A DNA stretch of 64,000 bases from an uncultured Thermoguttaceae bacterium (lineage in GTDB: Bacteria; Planctomycetota; Planctomycetia; Pirellulales; Thermoguttaceae): NCBI GenBank assembly GCA_938042245.1, contig CALIRO010000001.1, positions 1 through 64,000 of the forward strand, given 5' to 3'. Positions 54,484-62,534 of the stretch are shown here, one piece after another. The notes below the pieces were generated by a model that worked only from the letters and a program-made list of their open reading frames with translations, searched no databases and was not told where the DNA came from. A program made the position numbers and the translations under genes. The first letter of the stretch is position 1; the number at the start of each line of letters is the position of its first letter.

Positions 54484-56724
54484 GTGCTTGAACTGACGTT
54501 GGAACATTCCACGTTAGGGATGGCCCTGTTGGTTACTCTAGCAGCCATTGGGCTGGTCTCGGTGTTTTACTATTTTGCCTTTGGGAGGCTTCGGCCTCTG
54601 CAATGGCAGACGCTGCTGGTGCTTCGGATTATTGCCATTGTGATTGTGGTGCTGCTGCTTTTTCGGCCCGTGTTTACCTACCAGAAGGAATTGGAGGAGA
54701 AGCGATCGGTGATCTTGTTGGTCGATCGGTCGGCTTCGATGAGCATTGCTGACAGCGCTGCCGGCCAAACCCGATACCTGCAAGCCTGCGAATTGGTGCA
54801 GCGATGGTGGGATCGGCTCAAAGAGACGGTCAATTTGCATCTGCTGGCTTTTGCCGAGGACGCCGTGGATGTAGCCGATCCCCGCTTGCTGGTTAGCCTG
54901 CAACCGGACGGTAAAGCTACCTCCATTTCTCGGGGGCTTCGTGCGGCTTCCAAAAAGGCGCCTCGGAGCGAGATTGAAGCCGTCTTCTTGATCTCCGATG
55001 GCGTGCACAATTCGGTGGGCCGACCGGTAGAGGAAGCTGGCCGATTGGGTGTTACCATCCACACCGTAGGCGTTGGGGCTACCTTGAAAAGCGACGTCTC
55101 CTACCGGGACGTTCAAGTCACCGGGCTGGATGTGGCAGAACGCATGCTCATTAACAATGTGGCCAAAATCAAAGCCTCGGTGGAAGGCATTGGCCTGCCA
55201 GGCCGAGTGGTCCGGGTGATCCTCCTGGAAGACGAACAGCAAATCGGCGCGCAGGAACTGACCCTAGATGAAATCGAAGGGTCGCAAATTGTCGAGTTTG
55301 AGTTTCGGCCCACAGTAAAAGGCCGCCATGTCTATACCGCCCGGGTGGAACCGGTGCCCGAAGAACGGATCGTGGAGAACAACCGCCGATCGGCCGTCTC
55401 CTTGGTGGTCGAGCCGGGCATCCGGGTCTTGTATCTGGAAGGCACCATCCGGGCCGAAATCGGCGCTCTGGTCGGCCGATTCTTGTCCAAAGACCCCGAC
55501 CTAGAATTTTGTGCTCTTTGGCAAACCAAACAAAATACCTTCGCCATGCGAAGCAACATTCCGCAGTTGGAGCTGACGAGCATTCCGAGCGACCCGGCCT
55601 TGATCAATACCTTCGACGTGTTTTTGATCGGCGACCTGGATAGTTCGTTCCTTCGGCCCGAAGTCCAGCAGCTCATTTTGGAACGAGTCCAGAACGGGGC
55701 TGGTCTGATGATGCTGGGCGGTTATCACAGTTTAGGGCCGGGTGGCTATGCCGGTACGCCCATCGGCGAGGCCTTGCCGGTCGTCCTAGGTTCTCGGGAC
55801 ATCGGTCAGGTGACCGAGGAGTTTCTGCCGCAGCTTACCCCCGACGGGGTGAGTCATCCGATTTTTGCTAATATTGCTGACTTTTTCCCCACCAAACAAC
55901 GTTCCGCTAAAGTGGAAGGTCTGCCGCCGCTGGATGGATGTACCCGTGTGGGTGGCGCTAAACCCGGCGCCACCGTGCTGGCCACCTGTCCGGTGGAAAA
56001 TGATATGCCGGTCTTAGCTATCCAGCCGTGGGGCAAGGGCCGAGTGGCCGTATTTACCGCCGATACCACTCGGAAATGGCAACAAGGCCCCCGGGCCCTA
56101 AACCAACAATCTCCCTTCTTGCAGTTTTGGGGGCAGGTGGTGCGTTGGTTAGCTGGCCGAAGCGAGGAAGTCAAAACCGAAGCCAGCATCACCGCCGCCA
56201 CTGATAAAGGCTACTACGAACCCGAAGAACCTGTTCGTATTTCCGCCATCGTCCGCGATAGCCAGGGCGAAGGCGCCCGAGATGCCAAAGTGCAAGCCAA
56301 AATCCGTGGCCCTGGCGGCCGACCTGACCTGGTGGAACTGACGCCCATTCCGGGACCGGCTGGCCATTACAGCGGCTCCTTCGAACCAAAAGTCTCCGGG
56401 CCGTACGAAATCGAGGTCGAAGCTCGTCTGGCCGACCAGACCATCTCGGCCGAAAAACTTAAAATCGAAGTCGGCCGACCTAACCTGGAATATGAAAAAC
56501 TGGACCTGGATGAAAAAACCCTTGCCCAGATTGCTGCCCAAGCCAAAGGACGGTATATGCACATAACAGCAGCAGACCGCTTGGTAGATCAACTGGATAC
56601 GGCGGTGCGCAAACGCCAGATGCAACTGCAAGCCAAGCTCTACTGGCCGCCCGGCTTCTGGGCACTGTTTGTCCTGGTGCTTACAGTTGAATGGATCTTA
56701 CGCCGTAGGTTCCAACTGCGATAA
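54484..56724 (+). CDS. VWA-domain membrane protein (BatA/BatB-like) with glutamine-amidotransferase-like region
   Basis: A 746-residue protein. Two N-terminal transmembrane helices (about 12-35 and 43-63) are followed by a von Willebrand A domain with the metal-site motif DRSAS at 81-85 and DGVHNS later. An Ig-like region comes next. A stretch at about 325-530 resembles class I glutamine-amidotransferase-like folds of this protein type (FDVFLIGDLDSSFL, LMMLGGYHSLGPGGY, VAVFTADTTRKWQQG). A beta-sandwich and a final transmembrane helix (GFWALFVLVLTVEWIL) complete it. The GTG start has GGGGAGG 9 bases upstream. It opens a VWA/DUF58/BatA operon of the MoxR-associated type, thought to act in envelope chaperoning. 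Confidence 0.87.
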   Translation: MLELTLEHSTLGMALLVTLAAIGLVSVFYYFAFGRLRPLQWQTLLVLRIIAIVIVVLLLFRPVFTYQKELEEKRSVILLVDRSASMSIADSAAGQTRYLQACELVQRWWDRLKETVNLHLLAFAEDAVDVADPRLLVSLQPDGKATSISRGLRAASKKAPRSEIEAVFLISDGVHNSVGRPVEEAGRLGVTIHTVGVGATLKSDVSYRDVQVTGLDVAERMLINNVAKIKASVEGIGLPGRVVRVILLEDEQQIGAQELTLDEIEGSQIVEFEFRPTVKGRHVYTARVEPVPEERIVENNRRSAVSLVVEPGIRVLYLEGTIRAEIGALVGRFLSKDPDLEFCALWQTKQNTFAMRSNIPQLELTSIPSDPALINTFDVFLIGDLDSSFLRPEVQQLILERVQNGAGLMMLGGYHSLGPGGYAGTPIGEALPVVLGSRDIGQVTEEFLPQLTPDGVSHPIFANIADFFPTKQRSAKVEGLPPLDGCTRVGGAKPGATVLATCPVENDMPVLAIQPWGKGRVAVFTADTTRKWQQGPRALNQQSPFLQFWGQVVRWLAGRSEEVKTEASITAATDKGYYEPEEPVRISAIVRDSQGEGARDAKVQAKIRGPGGRPDLVELTPIPGPAGHYSGSFEPKVSGPYEIEVEARLADQTISAEKLKIEVGRPNLEYEKLDLDEKTLAQIAAQAKGRYMHITAADRLVDQLDTAVRKRQMQLQAKLYWPPGFWALFVLVLTVEWILRRRFQLR

Positions 56725-56843
56725 AAAAGAGCTTGTTTGACGCCCATGGTAGAAGCAGTCTGGAAGGACGACAGCTACGATAGACATAGTAAAGCAAATG
56801 TACACAAAACACGTCCCAGCAACCTGAAAGGGTAATACCTACG

Positions 56844-57737
56844 ATGGACACCGGCTATCGTTTTCTAGAGCCGGAAGCCCTGGCCAGGGTGAAAAATCTT
56901 TCCCTAGTGGCCCGGGGCGTGGTCGAAGGGTTTATCAGCGGGCTTCATGCCAGCCCATATAAAGGCTTTAGCGTTGAATTTGCCGAGCACCGAGAATATG
57001 TCCCCGGCGATGACCCCCGGCACCTAGATTACAAGATGCTGGCCCGGACCGAACGGCTCTATGTCAAACAATACGAAGAAGAAACCAATATGCGCGTTCA
57101 GATCCTGCTGGACACCAGCGGATCGATGAACTACCGGCATTCGGCGAAAATTACCAAGTTGGAATACGGCGCCTATTTGACGGCAGTGTTAAGTTATCTG
57201 ATGATCCGGCAGCAAGATTCGGTGGGGCTGACGACCTTTGATACGGAAATCCGCCTGGATATGCCGCCGCGCGGTTCCCCCCGGCATTTTAACGAAATGA
57301 TGCGCCAACTGGAGGCTATCCAGCCGGGCGGCGAAACCGATATTGCCGCCACGCTCCATCGGCTGGCCAACCGCTTCAAACGCCGCTGCCTGATTGTGGT
57401 CATCAGCGACCTTTACGACGATCCCGACGAAGTCATGCGAGGGCTGCACCACTTCCGCCACCGCCGCCATGAAGTGATCGTCTTCCATATCTTCGACAAA
57501 GCTGAGCTGGAACTCCCTTTCAAAGATACTATCGCCTTCCACGATTTGGAGACCGATGAACGCATCCAGATCGACCCGGCCTATGTGCGGGAGGCCTATC
57601 TGGAGCAGATTCGGGAATTTACAGAAACCTATCGGCGCCAGTGCGCCGAATCGCAGATCGACTACATCATGACAGATACATCAGTACCGTATGACTTCAT
57701 GCTCTCCCGGTACCTAGCCAAACGAAACCGATTGTAG
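56844..57737 (+). CDS. DUF58-family protein
   Basis: A 297-residue DUF58 protein. The signature GFSVEFAEHREYVPGDDPRHLDYK is at about residues 41-64, and the following VWA-like part has a metal-site motif DTSGS at 90-94. DUF58 proteins are normally encoded between a MoxR AAA+ ATPase and BatA-type membrane proteins. The MoxR gene is missing here. The ribosome binding site (AAAGGG) is rather far from the ATG. It lies 119 bases after the VWA gene and 28 before the BatA-like gene, consistent with one operon. Confidence 0.93.
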   Translation: MDTGYRFLEPEALARVKNLSLVARGVVEGFISGLHASPYKGFSVEFAEHREYVPGDDPRHLDYKMLARTERLYVKQYEEETNMRVQILLDTSGSMNYRHSAKITKLEYGAYLTAVLSYLMIRQQDSVGLTTFDTEIRLDMPPRGSPRHFNEMMRQLEAIQPGGETDIAATLHRLANRFKRRCLIVVISDLYDDPDEVMRGLHHFRHRRHEVIVFHIFDKAELELPFKDTIAFHDLETDERIQIDPAYVREAYLEQIREFTETYRRQCAESQIDYIMTDTSVPYDFMLSRYLAKRNRL

Positions 57738-57765
57738 CCTGATTGTGTCTTGATGAATCCAAGCC

Positions 57766-60015
57766 ATGACGTTCTTAGCCCCCCTGTTTCTACTGGCCAC
57801 GTTGGCTGCCGTCATTCCGGTCATCCTGCACCTGATCAACCGGCAGCGGGCCAAGGATTTGCCGTTTCCCACGCTTCGGTTTTTGCGGATTGCTGCCCAA
57901 AAGACCCGGCGGCGGCGGCGCATTCAGGATCTGTTTCTTCTGCTGGTGCGGATGGCTGCTTTGATCCTGATCGCCATGGGCCTGGCCAAACCGACGGTTA
58001 CCAAGTTGGGCAGCCTCCTGGGGGCCGGTTCTTCCACCGGGGTGATGATCATCCTGGACAACTCGGCCAGTATGGGGGCGGTGGACGGGGAGCGGGTGCG
58101 GTTTGAAACAGCTCTTGCAGCAGCCCGCCAAATCCTAGACGAGCTACGGGACGGGGATTATGTTGGCCTGTTTCTTACCGGCGGCCCGCGATTTCCCGAA
58201 GAAGGTAAACTGGAGCAATCGCCCGATAAAGTGATTCAAATTCTCAACCAAGCCGCCCCTAGCTACGAGCGCGCCGATTTGGCGGTTCGGGTGCGCCAGG
58301 CGCGAAAAGCGCTCGCGAAACTGGACGTCCGCAATAAAGTCATCTATGTCATTACCGATATGCAGGCGATCAACTGGGAAGGCTACGAAGCCCTACCCGA
58401 AGGAACCCGCCTGGAAGACTTAGACCACGAGCAGCGAAAAGAATTCCAGATCCCGGTGGTCATTGTCGATTGCCAGCAGGCGCCCAAGCCAAACGTGGCC
58501 ATTCAGCGGGTAACCGCCGAGGCGGCGGTGCCGGTGGCCGGGGTGCCCATCAAAGCAGATGTTCTTCTGTATAACGCTTCCTCCGCCCCTCAGCAACGCC
58601 ACCTGGAGCTTTACATCGACGGCCTGCGCGATCAGTCAAGTCCAGCCATCGAAATCCCCGCCGAAGGTACCAAAGAGTTCTCCTTCCAATTCCGGTTTCG
58701 CACGGGCGGACGCCATCGCTGCGAGGTGCGCCTAGTGGGCGAAGACGGCTCTGCGATGGACGACCGCTACTTCTTCGCCATGGAAGTCAACCAAAACATC
58801 CCGGTAGCCATCGTCAAGGCCCAGGCCCACGAAATCGCCTACCTAGACGACACTTTCTACTTGGAAAAGGCTTTCCGTCCCACCACCGGCGACCAGTGGG
58901 CCTTAAATCCTCGTATCCTCACCCTGGGAGAACTTGCCAATGAAAACCTTAGCCAATATCTGGCTATCTTTTTGGTGAATGTTCCGGCGCCGACGGCCGG
59001 GCTGGTCGAACGCCTCCGGGAGTACGTGCAGCATGGCGGCAACCTGGTCTGGATTAGCGGGGAAAACGTCCGGCCCGCCGAATACAATGCCATGAACGAA
59101 CAGGCCCAGGGCAAACTGCTTCCTGCCCCGCTCCTGGATGTGCAGGAACCTGCGCCAGGCAGCGGCAGGGAAAGTTGGTTCATCAGCTCTCTAGACCGAG
59201 AGCATAAAACCATGAAACTTTTCCTCGAACCTGCCAGCCTATATCAGACGGTGCTTATCTATAAATATGTACGTATTGACGAGCGCTCCCCGGAAGCTAG
59301 TGGCCTGCGCGTGTTGGCCCGCTTGGACGACGGCCAGCCCCTGTTCGTCGAACGGCCCATAGAACGAGGCCGCGTCTATTTCTGGGGCTCCAGCGCCCAT
59401 GTCGGCTGGACGAACCTACCGCTCAAACCGCTGTTTTTGCCGCTTTTCGTTCGGCTTTGCTTCGATATGCTCGGCGTCGAACAGGCCCAGGCATCCATCT
59501 TGGCCGGACATCCCATTGTAGTTCATTTGGATGAGCTGCAGCGTCCTTCGATTGTCGAAGTGGTCCCCCCTTCCGGTCAGCGAAACCAACTTCCCACCAC
59601 CGACTCTCAGGGGGCACCTCTGCCCGAGGTCCGCTTCCATGAAACCTATGAGCCAGGCATCTACACGGTAAAACTGCTCGGCGGCCCCCAACCCAAAGAA
59701 CGTTGGTACTCCGTGAACATCGACCCCGAAGAGGCCAACACCACAAAAATCCCACGGGAAGAACTGGAAAAACGTTTCTTACCAGCCGGTCTGGTCTTTG
59801 CCGAAAATCCAGAAGACCTTTCTAGCACCTTTAAACTCCTGCACGAAGGCGAAAGCCTCTTGGAGAGTTTCCTCTGGTCGGTACTGCTGGTTTTAGTTTT
59901 TGAAACGTTTGTATCTAATTACTTTAGCCCGAAGCGGGAGGAAGAAGAGCTGCAATATTTGGGGCCCTACGCTGCCCGCCGGGGCCGCCGCCCCGCCCCC
60001 TTGGCCGCCTCGTAA
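57766..60015 (+). CDS. BatA-like aerotolerance-regulator membrane protein
   Basis: A 749-residue protein. The BatA N-terminal module MTFLAPLFLLATLAAVIPVILHLI has two helices around a conserved RQRAKDLPFPTLRFLR. A VWA domain has DNSAS at 98-102 and VITDMQ. Ig-like domains and a glutamine-amidotransferase-like segment follow (YLAIFLVNVPAPTAGLVERLREYVQHGGNLVWISGEN). A C-terminal transmembrane helix is present (FLWSVLLVLVFETFVSNYF). Architecture parallels the first gene of the operon. Bat proteins are implicated in stress tolerance in Bacteroides, but the mechanism here is unknown. The start overlaps no upstream gene and is 28 bases after the DUF58 stop. Confidence 0.9.
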   Translation: MTFLAPLFLLATLAAVIPVILHLINRQRAKDLPFPTLRFLRIAAQKTRRRRRIQDLFLLLVRMAALILIAMGLAKPTVTKLGSLLGAGSSTGVMIILDNSASMGAVDGERVRFETALAAARQILDELRDGDYVGLFLTGGPRFPEEGKLEQSPDKVIQILNQAAPSYERADLAVRVRQARKALAKLDVRNKVIYVITDMQAINWEGYEALPEGTRLEDLDHEQRKEFQIPVVIVDCQQAPKPNVAIQRVTAEAAVPVAGVPIKADVLLYNASSAPQQRHLELYIDGLRDQSSPAIEIPAEGTKEFSFQFRFRTGGRHRCEVRLVGEDGSAMDDRYFFAMEVNQNIPVAIVKAQAHEIAYLDDTFYLEKAFRPTTGDQWALNPRILTLGELANENLSQYLAIFLVNVPAPTAGLVERLREYVQHGGNLVWISGENVRPAEYNAMNEQAQGKLLPAPLLDVQEPAPGSGRESWFISSLDREHKTMKLFLEPASLYQTVLIYKYVRIDERSPEASGLRVLARLDDGQPLFVERPIERGRVYFWGSSAHVGWTNLPLKPLFLPLFVRLCFDMLGVEQAQASILAGHPIVVHLDELQRPSIVEVVPPSGQRNQLPTTDSQGAPLPEVRFHETYEPGIYTVKLLGGPQPKERWYSVNIDPEEANTTKIPREELEKRFLPAGLVFAENPEDLSSTFKLLHEGESLLESFLWSVLLVLVFETFVSNYFSPKREEEELQYLGPYAARRGRRPAPLAAS

Positions 60016-60084
60016 AGCCCCAACAAACACCCGTCTGGCTGACACAGTTCCGCCGAGCAATCTGAATTGCCAAGCTCCGCCCTC

Positions 60085-60275
60085 GATTATCATTCCCGCC
60101 AAACGGCAGTACAGAACGCCTGGGTGTCCGCCCTCCGGTCATTCCCGCCCAAGCGGCAGTACAGGCCCCCTCACCCTGACCCTTTCCCGCGGAGGGCAGA
60201 GGGGATTGAAGTTAGCTTCTCCCAACAGGGGAAAGGAGAGTTTCGTCTCTCCCCAGGGGTGGGAGAGGCAGGCTG
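60085..60275. repeat. Dispersed GC-rich repeat cluster
   Basis: Two copies of CATTCCCGCC(A/C)AA(G)CGGCAGTACAG at about 60089-60115 and 60140-60162 are followed by CCCCCTCACCCTGACCCTTT, GAGGGCAGAGGGGA and GGTGGGAGAGGCAGG arms. It lies in 60016-60739, which otherwise has no gene. Confidence 0.65.
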
Positions 60276-60622
60276 GGTCAACGGCCAAGCCGAGTCAGCG
60301 GGAGTTCAATGCTTCTTTCCTGGTGGGACAGGTGGGTCAGGCCGGGGGCTTCCAGGGGGCGGAAGGATTTACTATTTTTCCTTCTCTATCTATTTTCTCC
60401 AAATTGCCCTTGACCATACATCTCAATTAAGGCTATCATACCCGCTTGTCTGCTTTTCTGGCCGCTAGGTTGGGGTTGAACCGAATTCTCTCACGCCACC
60501 TTGGATACCTGTCTTTCTGAGCGTTGCTAGTGAAGATTGCCCAAAAAGGGATGGAGGGATGGGTTGGTGCAACCCCTTAGTGGGGGACCAGGATAAGCAT
60601 CCAGTATGGGAGATACGGTAGA

Positions 60623-60705
60623 TTAAGTCTGTTAGAGTGAGTGGTAGCTTAGTCTGTTAGACTGAGTTGCCCGTCAGTTGACCGAGAATACCTCCTGTCT
60701 AACAG
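60623..60705. repeat. CTGTTAGAC repeats upstream of the membrane glycosyltransferase
   Basis: TTAAGTCTGTTAGAGTGAGT (60623-60642) and TTAGTCTGTTAGACTGAGT (60649-60667) are direct repeats about 25-26 bases apart. The inverse GTCTAACAG is at 60697-60705. AGTCTGTTAGACT is itself an inverted repeat. They lie 35-115 bases ahead of the start at 60740, a plausible operator array. Confidence 0.55.
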
Positions 60706-60739
60706 TAGGGACTACCTACAAGGGGGGGAGGTACTGGGG

Positions 60740-62284
60740 GTGGAAGACAACAGGCGGAGAAGTATCCGAAATTGGGTTTGTTTGGCACTGTTGCTTTTGG
60801 GGGCCTTTTTGCTCCGGTTGGCAGCAGCGATCTGGTGGCAACGTCAGTTAGTAGGCCCCCTGGAGTTCTTTTTCCCGGATAGCCACAGTTATTGGCATCT
60901 GGCGCTGGCGATTGCCTTTGCCCAGCCGTATCAATTCGGCAGTGCGGATGCCCAGGTGTTTCGGATGCCTGGGTATCCGATGGTATTAGCCCCGGTATTT
61001 TGGCTGGGGGGAGCGGAAGTGCCGGTTTTATGGGCCCGGCTGTGGGGTGCCCTGTTGGGGGTGGTACCGGTGGGATGTTGTTGGTGGCTAGGGCGTCGGC
61101 TTTTTGGCCTGGCAGGGGGTTGGTGGGCCGGCATCATCGCCGCCGTGTACCCCGAGGCGGTGGCTGCCAGTGTGTGGATCCTGAGTGAAGCGGCTTTCTG
61201 CCCGGTGATGTGCCTGCAATTAGTGGTGCTGATTCTGGCCTGGCAAAGTCGGCAAACCCGCCACCGCTTGGGATATGTCTTCGGAGCCGGGCTACTAGGC
61301 GGCGTTGGCACGCTGGTTCGACCCAGTTGGCTCTGGTTTACTCCCCTGGCAGCCCTTTGGGGGATAGTGGCTTGTTCCAAGCAAACCGGCCAAAGGGAAT
61401 CCACCAGCCAGCGCCTCCCCGGAAGCCCGATCTCGGAACAACTGTCGTCCGATGGAAGCGGGGCGGGGCTATGGAATCGGCTGATGATGGCGGGCCTCAT
61501 GCTGGCCGGAATGACGCTGCCCTTGATACCATGGTGGATTCGGAATTATCGACTGATAGGCCGATGGGTGCCTACAACGCTTCAAGTGGGGGCCAGTTTA
61601 TATGATGGGCTTCGCCCCGGGGCTACCGGGAAGAGCCAGATGGAATTTCTGGAGGAATTTGCTCGGTCGGAATGGTGGTTATTACAGTATCGGGGCCCGG
61701 CAGTGCGGATGTTGGCCCCGGAACGATGGCGGGTGGGCCAGAACTTCCTTAAACCAGCCGCCTCCTCGCCGCCGCCCACCCCTTCGGCGGTGCCATTATC
61801 TGCCGAGCCGAAACCACTCCCTGAAACGCCGCCCCCGACTGGCCCAGAACCACCAGACGGAGCCTCTCAGCCGGTGCTTTGGGAATATTGGCTGGATCGG
61901 GCATTGGCCGAAGAAGCTCTCCGGTGGGCCAGCCGACATCCTGGCCAGGTGCTTGGATTAGCTTGCAAGAAACTTTGGCGGATGTGGAGTCCTTGGCCCA
62001 ACGAACCGACCTTGGCTGCTTCACCGCTGGCGGCGGTGGTGGGAGGAACCTATTTGCCGATCCTGCTGGCCGGTTTTTTGGCACTGGGCCAAGCAGCCCG
62101 CCGGGGCAAACAGGAGGTTGTTCTGCTGGCGCTACCGGCCTTGTATCTGAGCTTGGTTCATCTGGTGTTTGTCAGTTCGGTTCGTTATCGGGGGCCTGCC
62201 ATGCTGGGCTGGATTGTTTTGGCTGCTGGCTGGGCAGCCGAAAAACTTTCCGTCCTCCGGCATTTGCCCAATAGCTCGAAATAA
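60740..62284 (+). CDS. Integral-membrane glycosyltransferase (GT39/ArnT-like)
   Basis: A 514-residue protein with about eleven hydrophobic helices. The first loop has the acidic residues FFFPDSHSYWHLA, matching the catalytic-loop position of dolichyl/undecaprenyl-phosphate sugar transferases (PMT/ArnT-like), and RMPGYPM follows. Such enzymes transfer lipid-linked sugars to proteins or lipids outside the membrane. A Pro-rich insert of about 40 residues (PPPTPSAVPLSAEPKPLPET) lies in an outer loop, an unusual feature. The GTG start has GGGAGG upstream. The CTGTTAGAC repeats lie in front. An AsmA-like gene follows after 250 bases. Confidence 0.82.
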   Translation: MEDNRRRSIRNWVCLALLLLGAFLLRLAAAIWWQRQLVGPLEFFFPDSHSYWHLALAIAFAQPYQFGSADAQVFRMPGYPMVLAPVFWLGGAEVPVLWARLWGALLGVVPVGCCWWLGRRLFGLAGGWWAGIIAAVYPEAVAASVWILSEAAFCPVMCLQLVVLILAWQSRQTRHRLGYVFGAGLLGGVGTLVRPSWLWFTPLAALWGIVACSKQTGQRESTSQRLPGSPISEQLSSDGSGAGLWNRLMMAGLMLAGMTLPLIPWWIRNYRLIGRWVPTTLQVGASLYDGLRPGATGKSQMEFLEEFARSEWWLLQYRGPAVRMLAPERWRVGQNFLKPAASSPPPTPSAVPLSAEPKPLPETPPPTGPEPPDGASQPVLWEYWLDRALAEEALRWASRHPGQVLGLACKKLWRMWSPWPNEPTLAASPLAAVVGGTYLPILLAGFLALGQAARRGKQEVVLLALPALYLSLVHLVFVSSVRYRGPAMLGWIVLAAGWAAEKLSVLRHLPNSSK

Positions 62285-62534
62285 ACCTACACCCTCTCCG
62301 CTCGACGTTGCCAATTGGAAGGCCGCCCCTGGAGAGTCGATCTTTTAACCGGTTGTCAACATTGAGGTTAGGTACTTATATGCATAAAAGAGGTTCTGCA
62401 GAACCATCGGAAATAAAAAAAGCGACGAAAAGGGCAAAACTCCAGGGGAACTTTTGGCTGACTGAAAGATCGATTCGGAACATGGATAAGTACGCCAGCA
62501 GGCAGGCAAGGAGGCGCTGGCCATTGTAGGACGC

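Noticed and set aside
54538-55242. Frame of about 234 codons antisense to the VWA gene
   Set aside because: Shadow of a gene with clear VWA and membrane features.
60085-60275. Open frames through the repeat cluster after the BatA-like gene
   Set aside because: They are made of dispersed palindromic repeats and have no coding features.
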